Positions 8,193-14,843 of a stretch of DNA of 51,314 nt are shown piece after piece. The translations under genes were made by a program, and so were the position numbers. Where the stretch lies: contig CACZGH010000027.1 in the NCBI GenBank assembly GCA_902780635.1, forward strand, positions 1 through 51,314, given 5' to 3'. The number at the start of each line of letters is the position of its first letter. Within the stretch, counting starts at the first letter, position 1. Source of the stretch: an uncultured Prevotellaceae bacterium. Lineage in GTDB: Bacteria > Bacteroidota > Bacteroidia > Bacteroidales > Bacteroidaceae. A model generated the notes under the pieces. That model was not told the origin of the DNA. It did not search any database and was given only the letters and a program-made list of their open reading frames with translations.

Positions 8193-9356
8193 ATGAGTAT
8201 TTCGATGAAAAGAGAACATTGTCAAGTAAGTTTGGCTATTGCCAAATGTGAGAAATGGGGGCAGCGAGTCAAGAGCGTCTTGTTGTTGGCAGTTGTCATT
8301 GCTCTAGCTATGCCCTCCATGGCCCAGCAATTGAATTTTTCCGTCAACGGAACCTATGGTGAAGATGGTAAGAAAATCTATCTGATAGACAAACTGACAG
8401 AAAGCACGATTGACAGCGTCGTCGTCAGTAGTGGCAAATTCTCATTCGCCGGCACTGCCCAGAAGGATGCATTGATGGGTGTCAGGGCGGAGAACCAGGA
8501 TTGGGTGACCCTATTCTTCAACGACGGCACACCTGTGGATGTCAATGTCAATGACAGTACGCTGAAAGGCTCTCCGCAAAACGAGCGTCTTACCAAGTAT
8601 GATAAAGAGCAAGACGCTCCTATGAAGAACGTGAGAGCAAAGGTGTCTAAGATGAGCCGGGAAGAGATAGAGGCACATGGGGAGGAACTCATGGATGAAA
8701 TGAACAAAGCGATTGATGCTTCAATCACCATGGCCAACAAACTATTCAAAGAGGAGGCCAATACGCTGATACCTGTGGCTTTCGCGGAGCTGTATTTCTT
8801 TGACAATGGTGTGGAGGAATATGACAGGTTGGTCAATGAGAAGGTGGCGTTTGCCAACCATCCCTATTTGAAGAAGGCAAAAGACGAGGTGGCTCAGGCG
8901 TTGAAACCACAGGACAGTCCGAAGACAGCCTTCATCGGTCAGCAGTACGTCGACCTGGAGATGGCCGACCCTGATGGCAAGATGCATAAGATCAGTGAAC
9001 TGGTAGGCGAGGGGAAATGGGTGCTCGTAGATTTCTGGGCCTCATGGTGTGGCCCCTGCCGCTCAGAGATGCCCAACGTGCTTGAGGCTTACAACAAGTA
9101 TCACGACAAGGGTTTTGAGGTGGTCGGTATTTCTTTCGACCAGAAAAAGGAGGCATGGGTAAAAGCCATCGAGCAAATCAATATGCCGTGGATGCAGCTC
9201 TCCGACCTGAAAGGATGGCAATGTGCCGCTGCCCCATTATATAAAATCGATGCAATCCCCGACAATATTCTTATCGACCCACAAGGTAAGATTATAGACC
9301 GTGCGCTTCGAGGCAAACCCCTGCATCATCGTTTGCAAAAAATCTTCGGAGAATAG
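8193..9356 (+). CDS. DUF4369/TlpA-type thioredoxin-like protein
   Basis: The protein has 387 residues with an unusually long N-terminal region before the hydrophobic signal core (VLLLAVVIALAMPSMA). Residues 45-150 fit the DUF4369 beta domain (FSVNGTYGEDGKKIYLIDK), which is followed by a helical linker. Residues 250-387 form an AhpC/TSA-thioredoxin domain with the redox pair Cys286/Cys289 in WASWCGPC, and the cis-proline region appears as IDAIPDNILIDPQG. Such proteins exchange disulfides in the periplasm; the partner is unknown. ATG codons at 8193 and 8205 are both possible. The GH43 gene starts 24 bases later, so the two may share a transcript. Confidence 0.85.
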   Translation: MSISMKREHCQVSLAIAKCEKWGQRVKSVLLLAVVIALAMPSMAQQLNFSVNGTYGEDGKKIYLIDKLTESTIDSVVVSSGKFSFAGTAQKDALMGVRAENQDWVTLFFNDGTPVDVNVNDSTLKGSPQNERLTKYDKEQDAPMKNVRAKVSKMSREEIEAHGEELMDEMNKAIDASITMANKLFKEEANTLIPVAFAELYFFDNGVEEYDRLVNEKVAFANHPYLKKAKDEVAQALKPQDSPKTAFIGQQYVDLEMADPDGKMHKISELVGEGKWVLVDFWASWCGPCRSEMPNVLEAYNKYHDKGFEVVGISFDQKKEAWVKAIEQINMPWMQLSDLKGWQCAAAPLYKIDAIPDNILIDPQGKIIDRALRGKPLHHRLQKIFGE

Positions 9357-9380
9357 TCATACCTTTAAAACCTATCATCT

Positions 9381-11366
9381 ATGAACAAAAAACTCATGTA
9401 TCTGCTGACGCTCCTGCTTTGTGCCATGGTCAGCGCACCTGTCTCAGCCGACAAGAAAAAGAATGCCACTCCAGTACAGGAAGATCCTGATGAGATGGTG
9501 GCTTATCTCTTTACCTACTTCAACAGCAATGCTCCGCAGGATGAGCAAATCTGCTATGCCATCAGCGACGATGGCTACAACTATACCCCGCTCAACCACG
9601 GCAACCCCGTCATCACCAGCGACACCATCGCACTCACCCAGTGCGTGCGTGACCCACACATCCTGCGCTGCGAGGATGGAAAGACATTCTACATGGTGGC
9701 CACCGACATGCGCTCCAGTCTGGGATGGGCCAGCAACCGTGGCATGGTGCTGCTCAAGTCGACCGACCTGATACACTGGCAGCACTCTACGGTCAACTTT
9801 CCCACCCGTTACACCAAGGCGTGGAAAAACGTGATCCGTGTATGGGCACCTGAGACCATCTACGACCATCAAGCTGGCAAATACATGGTGTTTTTCTCCC
9901 TCCGCACCAGCGACCCAGGATCTTTCGACAAGATTTACTATCAATATGCCAATGATGACTTCACCGACCTGGAAGGGGAGCCCCGCTGGCTCTTCGACGC
10001 TGGCAATGCCACCATCGACGGCGATATCGTCTACAATGAGGCCGACCAACTCTACCACCTGTTCTACAAGCAGGAGTCGGGCAGGGGCATCTATCAGGCG
10101 GTGGCCAAGCGGCTCACCGACAGATGGAAAATGCTTGACGGCAATGTGGAGCAGACAAAAGAGGCCGTAGAAGGCGTGGGCGTATGCAAAGCCATCGACG
10201 GACAGTCGTGGATCATCATGTATGACTGCTACGGCAGCGGCCACTACCAGTTCTGCAAGTCGCAAGACCTCAAAACCTTCCAATTCGTGCAGGATACGGA
10301 GACGAAAGGTAAGTTCACCCCGCGTCACGGCACCATCATCCCTATCACACGGGCAGAGAAAGCACGGTTGCTGAAAGAGTTTGGCAACCATCACCAGCCC
10401 ATCCTTCCTGGCTTCCATGCCGACCCGGAAGTGCTCTATAGCCGTCAGACTCAGAAGTACTACATCTATAGCACCACCGACGGCACTCCTGGATGGGGCG
10501 GACATGACTTCAGCGTGTTCTCCAGCACCGATCTCATCAACTGGACCGACGAGGGTAAGATGCTCGACGTGAAAGGCGACCAGGTGAAATGGGCCACCGG
10601 CAACGCATGGGCACCCTGTATCGAGGAGGTGAAACAGAAAGACGGGTCCTACAAATACTATTTCTACTTCTCAGCGCACAACCCGAAGAGCAACCGCAAA
10701 GAGATCGGTGTGGCTGTGAGCGACAGTCCCACAGGGCCTTTTGTCGACTCTGGCGCTCCCATTATCACCGATGCCGACCGTCCTGCCGGAGCTAATGGCG
10801 GGCAGGCCATCGACGTGGATGTCTTCACCGATCCGAAGACAGGGAAGCACTATCTCTATTGGGGCAATGGCTTCATGGCCGGTGCGGAACTCAACGATGA
10901 CATGCTCTCTGTGAAGAAAGAGACCATCCGCCATCTGACCCCTGAGGGAGGCAATCTGCAGACCTGGGCTTTCCGTGAGGGCGCTTACGTTTTCTATCGC
11001 AAAGGCACTTATTACTTCCTCTGGTCGGTGGATGATACTGGCAGCCCCAACTACCACGTCTGCTATGGCACGTCGAAGTCGCCCCTTGGTCCCATCAGCA
11101 TCGATCCCGACAATTACATGGTCATCAAGCAGAAGCCGGAAGACAAAATCTATGGCACAGCCCACAACTCCATCCTTCAGTTGCCAGGCAAGGACGAGTG
11201 GTATATCGTCTACCACCGCATCAACAAAAACTATGTGGACAGAAAGTTTGGAGGTGGCGTGCCCGGCACCCACAGAGAGGTGTGCATCGACCGCCTCACC
11301 TTCGACAAGAAAGGCCGTATCATCCCCGTCACACCGACTCTCAATGGTCCAGAACCAATCAAATAA
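9381..11366 (+). CDS. Tandem GH43 glycosidase (arabinofuranosidase/xylosidase family)
   Basis: The protein has 661 residues: a signal peptide (LTLLLCAMVSAPVSA) followed by two five-bladed propeller modules. The N-terminal module carries the base aspartate in CVRDPHILR (D91), with WAPETIYD and DGDIVYNE further on. The C-terminal module begins near residue 335 (PILPGFHADPEVLYS, Asp near 348) and has QAIDVDVFTD (modulating Asp near 479) and FREGAYVFYRKG (acid Glu near 533), so it looks fully catalytic. GH43 enzymes release arabinose or xylose from arabinan and arabinoxylan with inversion. Exact specificity cannot be read. It lies between a TlpA-type protein and GH3, which suits plant cell-wall side-chain removal. 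Confidence 0.88.
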   Translation: MNKKLMYLLTLLLCAMVSAPVSADKKKNATPVQEDPDEMVAYLFTYFNSNAPQDEQICYAISDDGYNYTPLNHGNPVITSDTIALTQCVRDPHILRCEDGKTFYMVATDMRSSLGWASNRGMVLLKSTDLIHWQHSTVNFPTRYTKAWKNVIRVWAPETIYDHQAGKYMVFFSLRTSDPGSFDKIYYQYANDDFTDLEGEPRWLFDAGNATIDGDIVYNEADQLYHLFYKQESGRGIYQAVAKRLTDRWKMLDGNVEQTKEAVEGVGVCKAIDGQSWIIMYDCYGSGHYQFCKSQDLKTFQFVQDTETKGKFTPRHGTIIPITRAEKARLLKEFGNHHQPILPGFHADPEVLYSRQTQKYYIYSTTDGTPGWGGHDFSVFSSTDLINWTDEGKMLDVKGDQVKWATGNAWAPCIEEVKQKDGSYKYYFYFSAHNPKSNRKEIGVAVSDSPTGPFVDSGAPIITDADRPAGANGGQAIDVDVFTDPKTGKHYLYWGNGFMAGAELNDDMLSVKKETIRHLTPEGGNLQTWAFREGAYVFYRKGTYYFLWSVDDTGSPNYHVCYGTSKSPLGPISIDPDNYMVIKQKPEDKIYGTAHNSILQLPGKDEWYIVYHRINKNYVDRKFGGGVPGTHREVCIDRLTFDKKGRIIPVTPTLNGPEPIK

Positions 11367-11385
11367 TCATTCAAATTTTAGAAGT

Positions 11386-11503
11386 GAAGGAGTTGAGGAG
11401 TTAAGGAGTGAAGCCATTACTCCTATACTCATAACGGGAGAAGATGGGGTAATGGCTTAACTCCTGAGCGAAGCGATCACTTCTTAACTCCTTAACTCCA
11501 AAA
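11386..11503. repeat. Long inverted repeat element of the GGAGTT family
   Basis: The left arm (GGAGTTGAGGAGTTAAGGAG and then AAGCCATTAC, to 11420) faces the right arm (GGTAATGGCTTAACTCC at 11448 onward, to CTTAACTCC near 11499). The right half is the second copy of the 50-base unit at 8097-8146. The element can fold into a long imperfect hairpin between the GH43 gene and the zinc-ribbon gene. Confidence 0.75.
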
Positions 11504-11534
11504 ATTTCAAACCTTTTCAAACTCTAATAATAAT

Positions 11535-11654
11535 ATGATGAGCAGATTAATTTGTCCCGAATGCGGGAGTGATGAAATCGAGATGATAGACGACACATAC
11601 GCACGTTGTCTAGTGTGTGGACTGGAAGAACATGTCAGAGTCTTCATCTCATAA
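11535..11654 (+). CDS. Zinc-ribbon microprotein, 39 residues
   Basis: The ATG at 11535 opens a 39-codon frame ending in TAA at 11652-11654. It contains two CxxC knuckles, CPECG (Cys7, Cys10) and CLVCG (Cys25, Cys28), spaced 14 residues apart, which is the geometry of a rubredoxin-like or TFIIB-like zinc ribbon. The remainder is acidic (DEIEMIDDTY). No signal peptide is visible, so it should be cytoplasmic. It ends about 20 bases before the GH3 start and could be co-transcribed with it. Function is unknown; nucleic-acid or protein contacts would be the usual guess. The regular Cys spacing argues against a chance frame. Confidence 0.7.
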   Translation: MMSRLICPECGSDEIEMIDDTYARCLVCGLEEHVRVFIS

Positions 11655-11673
11655 CTTGATCATCTCTAAAATA

Positions 11674-14019
11674 ATGATAACCGCCATGAAATATTTAACA
11701 TTGGCCCTTGGGGCCACCATGATTGCTATGACAATGAACGCACAGAATGCGCCACAGTTGCGAGCAGACAATATTGACGAAGTGCTCGCCGCTATGACTT
11801 TAGAAGAGAAAGCCAAACTATTAGTGGGTGGAGCCAACAATTTCTTCGGAGAGGGTGCCGTAGTGGGAGGCGAGGCCAGTCTGGTGGCTGGAGCTGCCGG
11901 CACCACAGCAGCGATTCCCCGTCTGGGCATCCCTGCCACCGTGCTGACCGACGGACCTGCCGGTGTGCGCATTGATCCTACCCGTGAAGGTACGTCACAG
12001 ACTTTTTATGCCACAGGATTCCCCATCGGCACTTGCATTGCCTCCACATGGAACACCGAACTGGCCTATCGTGTGGGCGAGGCGATTGGTGATGAGACCA
12101 AAGACTATCGCTGCGACGTCATCTTAGGACCGGGCATGAACCTGCACCGCAACCCGCTCTGCGGGCGCAACTTTGAGTACTACAGTGAGGACCCGCTCCT
12201 CACGGGAAAGATAGCCGCTGCTTATGTGCGGGGTGTACAGAGCCGGGGAGCCGGTGTGAGCATCAAGCACTTCGCTGTCAACTCACAAGAGACCGACCGC
12301 ACCAGTGTCGACGAGCGGGTGTCGCCCCGTGCTGCCCGTGAATTGTATCTGCGTGGCTTTGAGATTGCTGTGCGTGAGAGCGACCCCTGGACGGTGATGG
12401 CCTCTTACAATCAGATCAATGGCAAGTATTCGATGGGCAACCACGACTTGCTGACAAAAATCCTGCGTGACGACTGGGGATTCAAAGGCATCGTGATGAC
12501 CGACTGGATCGGCATCCGCGAGGGACTGCCTACAACCGACGAGGTGCATGCGGGCAATGACCTGCTGGAGCCTGGACAGAAAAAACAATCGGAGGAAATC
12601 ATCGAAGGTGTGAAAAACGGAACGTTGTCGTTGGCCGATGTCGACCGCAATGTGCGCCGGATGCTGGAATATATCGTCAAGACTCCCAGTTTCCACCATT
12701 TCCCGGCATCCAATAAGCCCGACTTCGAAGGGCATGCCGCCATCACGCGTCAGAGCGCCACAGAGGGTATTGTGTTGCTCAAAAACAATGGCGCCCTGCC
12801 TTGGAATGTAGAGGACAAAAAGATCAATACCGTAGCACTCTTTGGCGTCAACTCCTATGATTTCCTGTCGGGTGGTACCGGCTCCGGTTGTGTGCATACG
12901 CCTTATGTGGTCGACATGGTGGAAGGTCTGAAAAATGCAGGCATCACTTCTTCACCCACCCTGACAGAGATTTATCGTAAGTATATTGAGTTTGCAAGGG
13001 TGAAATTCCAGGCCGACCGCCATCCTGCCAGATGGTATCAGATGGAGATGTTCGGCCAGCAAAAATATCCTGAGATCGCCATCAGTGCGATTTGCATCAA
13101 CAATGAGGTGAAACAAGCCGACGCCGCCATCGTAACCATCGGCCGTCAGGCAGGCGAGGGCGTAGACCGTGAAGTAGAGGGTGAGTTCAACCTCAGCAAT
13201 GTGGAGCGGCAGATGATTTTCGATGTCTGCAATACTTTCCATGCCGCTGGCAAACCTGTCATCGTCATCATCAACTCTGGGTCGGTCATCGAGACCGCTT
13301 CTTGGAGTGGCTACCCCGATGCCATCATCTGCGCTTGGCAACCAGGCGAGGAAGGTGGCAACTCTATCGCTGACATCATGACTGGCAAGGTGAACCCCTC
13401 CGGCAAACTGACCATGACATGGCCCATTGCGGCAGCCGACCATCCCTCAACGAAAAATTTCCCTGGAGGTATGGACCTGTACACCTATGACATCATGAAG
13501 TCGAATGGTCAACAGGTGCCGGGCTACGACTATACCAATCATGAGGAGGGTATCTATGTAGGTTATCGCTATTTCGACACCAAAAATTGTCAGGTGGCTT
13601 ATCCTTTTGGTTATGGTCTGAGCTATACCACATTTGAGTACAGTAAGCCTGTAGTGAAGCAGAAGGGTGAGGAGATAGAGGTGTGTATGACCGTCAAGAA
13701 CACGGGACGGGTGGCAGGAAAGGAAATCGCACAGGTGTATGTCACGGCTCCCAAGGGCCAGCTCGACAAGCCAGCCAAAGAACTGAAAACCTTTGGCAAG
13801 ACACGTGAACTGAAACCCGGCGAGAGTGAGACGCTCCGGATGACGTTGCAGCGCCGTGATCTGGCTTCGTTTGACGAGGCACAGAGTGCATGGGTGGTTG
13901 ATGGTGGCACCTATCTTTTCAAGATTGGCGCCAATGTGAGCGACATCCGTGCTACCGCGCAACTCAACGTCAAGCCTTTGGTTGAGAAAACCTCAGAAGC
14001 TCTCGCTTTGAAGAGGTAG
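11674..14019 (+). CDS. GH3 beta-glycosidase (beta-glucosidase/xylosidase type)
   Basis: The protein has about 781 residues. It starts with a signal peptide (MKYLTLALGATMIAMTMNA). The TIM-barrel domain shows ILGPGMNLHRNPLCGRNFEY, the family signature KHFAVNSQETDR near residue 200, and the nucleophile Asp near 276 in GIVMTDWIG. The alpha/beta sandwich (ATEGIVLLKNNGALPW) and a C-terminal fibronectin-III-like domain (PFGYGLSYTTFEYS to GGTYLFKIG) follow, giving the usual length. GH3 enzymes remove terminal beta-linked glucose or xylose with retention. The GTG at 11617 was not used because it precedes the signal peptide and overlaps the zinc-ribbon gene; ATG 11674 or 11686 fits. The stop codon lies in a small tandem repeat. 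Confidence 0.9.
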   Translation: MITAMKYLTLALGATMIAMTMNAQNAPQLRADNIDEVLAAMTLEEKAKLLVGGANNFFGEGAVVGGEASLVAGAAGTTAAIPRLGIPATVLTDGPAGVRIDPTREGTSQTFYATGFPIGTCIASTWNTELAYRVGEAIGDETKDYRCDVILGPGMNLHRNPLCGRNFEYYSEDPLLTGKIAAAYVRGVQSRGAGVSIKHFAVNSQETDRTSVDERVSPRAARELYLRGFEIAVRESDPWTVMASYNQINGKYSMGNHDLLTKILRDDWGFKGIVMTDWIGIREGLPTTDEVHAGNDLLEPGQKKQSEEIIEGVKNGTLSLADVDRNVRRMLEYIVKTPSFHHFPASNKPDFEGHAAITRQSATEGIVLLKNNGALPWNVEDKKINTVALFGVNSYDFLSGGTGSGCVHTPYVVDMVEGLKNAGITSSPTLTEIYRKYIEFARVKFQADRHPARWYQMEMFGQQKYPEIAISAICINNEVKQADAAIVTIGRQAGEGVDREVEGEFNLSNVERQMIFDVCNTFHAAGKPVIVIINSGSVIETASWSGYPDAIICAWQPGEEGGNSIADIMTGKVNPSGKLTMTWPIAAADHPSTKNFPGGMDLYTYDIMKSNGQQVPGYDYTNHEEGIYVGYRYFDTKNCQVAYPFGYGLSYTTFEYSKPVVKQKGEEIEVCMTVKNTGRVAGKEIAQVYVTAPKGQLDKPAKELKTFGKTRELKPGESETLRMTLQRRDLASFDEAQSAWVVDGGTYLFKIGANVSDIRATAQLNVKPLVEKTSEALALKR

Positions 14020-14069
14020 GACGTTCTTGCTCTGAAAAGGTAGGAAACTCTCGTTCTGAAAAGATTTCT
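13999..14069 (+). repeat. 24-bp tandem triplication of the GH3 C-terminal codons and stop
   Basis: Three imperfect units (13999-14021, 14022-14045, 14046-14069) keep the GH3 frame and read ALALKR-stop, DVLALKR-stop and ETLVLKR. The first two carry in-frame TAG codons 24 bases apart. Confidence 0.7.
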
Positions 14070-14100
14070 AATTCCCGCTCTTTAACAGAGACAAAACTAT

Positions 14101-14134
14101 AAGTGGTGTGAACATATAAGTCACACCACTTTTT
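14101..14134 (+). terminator. Rho-independent terminator of the GH3 gene
   Basis: AAGTGGTGTGA (14101-14111) and TCACACCACTT (14121-14131) form a perfect 11-bp stem with a 9-base loop, followed by a T run. Confidence 0.85.
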
Positions 14135-14170
14135 CTGTGTTTCGCTCGGTTTATTTTTTTAGTTTCACAT

Positions 14171-14217
14171 GCTTCCCCAATAAGTCTGAAATTGGGGAAC
14201 AGTATAATAAGAATGCT
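14171..14217 (+). repeat. 47-bp direct repeat, left copy
   Basis: This copy matches 19836-19882 at 43 of 47 bases by hand alignment, in the same orientation. Its core is CCCCAATAAGTCTGAAATTG, and CCCCAA/TTGGGG form a stem. The two copies bound the accessory block that holds the tyrosine recombinase. Confidence 0.75.
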
Positions 14218-14222
14218 TATGT

Positions 14223-14340
14223 TACAACCACATCTGGTTGTAGCTGCTGTTAATATGTAAGCATTCGATGAACTACAGTTAATAACACCTATATGTAATA
14301 ACGACAGCAGCTACATCCACATAATGGTTGTAGCAGCTGT
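14223..14340. repeat. Nested palindromes with GGTTGTAGC words
   Basis: TACAACCA (14223-14230) and TGGTTGTA (14235-14242) form an 8-bp hairpin with a 4-base loop. GTAGCTGCTGT (14240-14250) is the exact reverse complement of ACAGCAGCTAC (14304-14314). A third word, GGTTGTAGCAGCTGT, lies at 14326-14340. No gene is visible here. Confidence 0.75.
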
Positions 14341-14398
14341 CTTATAATGTTGAACCTTTCTATTGTTCTTCTTTAGTGATGATGGCTCCTAAAAAATC

Positions 14399-14423
14399 TA
14401 AGGAGTCAAGGAGTTGAGGAGTT
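14399..14423. repeat. GGAGTT-family repeat, short copy
   Basis: AAGGAGTCAAGGAGTTGAGG followed by AGTTT. It is placed directly beside the minus-strand terminator hairpin at 14425-14460. Confidence 0.6.
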
Positions 14424-14424
14424 T

Positions 14425-14460
14425 AAAAAAGGTGCAACAATCTCTCGACTACTGCACCTT
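14425..14460 (-). terminator. Second minus-strand terminator behind the surface-protein operon
   Basis: Arms AAGGTGCA (14429-14436) and TGCACCTT (14453-14460) pair perfectly. On the minus strand the stem is followed by a T run (complement of 14425-14430). Confidence 0.65.
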
Positions 14461-14550
14461 CATTTGATAATACTAATTAAAATTTATTATGAAACAGGGC
14501 GGTTCGGCATCACTGCTCACCTTGTTGCCCTAAAAAAAGTATCTATTTAT

Positions 14551-14580
14551 CAACAGGCTCCCCAAAAGGGAAGCCTGTTG
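14551..14580 (-). terminator. Terminator hairpin of the surface-protein operon
   Basis: CAACAGGCT (14551-14559) pairs with AGCCTGTTG (14572-14580); an inner CCC/GGG closes an AAAA loop. It lies 62 bases after the stop of the small acidic protein gene. Confidence 0.75.
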
Positions 14581-14642
14581 AGATTTTTGATTTTGTATAA
14601 TTCTAGAGAAAGGAGCCAATAGGCTCAATCTTTCTATTGATT

Positions 14643-14825
14643 CTACTCATCCCAGAGATCTTTGTCCTTGGGGGGATAAGCGTCTTCCATGTCATCGAAC
14701 AAGCTGTTATTGCTTAATGGGTCGGCAGTGCTATACTCGTCGTGTTTATCCAGACTTCCAGCGAGGAGATTCATTTTAAAGATCATTGGATCAATGGTAA
14801 TGGATGGTATGATATATTTTTTCAT
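14643..14825 (-). CDS. Small acidic protein downstream of the surface protein
   Basis: The protein has 60 residues: MKKYIIPSITIDPMIF, then NLLAGS, then an acidic tail with SLFDDMEDAY and DLWDE. There is no signal peptide or membrane segment. The start is well supported by a Shine-Dalgarno AAAGGAGG 8-9 bases before the ATG. It lies 18 bases behind the large surface-protein gene and before two terminators, so the two form an operon. Proteins of this general shape (MKKYI, a conserved LLA/S core and a Trp-containing acidic tail) are, from memory, frequent in Prevotella beside secreted proteins; their function is unknown. It could be a chaperone-like or regulatory partner, which is a guess. Confidence 0.65.
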   Translation of the reverse strand: MKKYIIPSITIDPMIFKMNLLAGSLDKHDEYSTADPLSNNSLFDDMEDAYPPKDKDLWDE

Positions 14826-14843
14826 TGTTGTGTCCTCCTTTGA

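Noticed and set aside
9444-10505. Minus-strand frame of 353 codons opposite GH43
   Set aside because: It is opposite conserved GH43 motifs and has no recognisable domain or start context.
11617-11673. Upstream GTG start for the GH3 gene
   Set aside because: It would put 19 polar residues before the signal peptide and overlap the zinc-ribbon gene; ATG 11674 or 11686 fits better.
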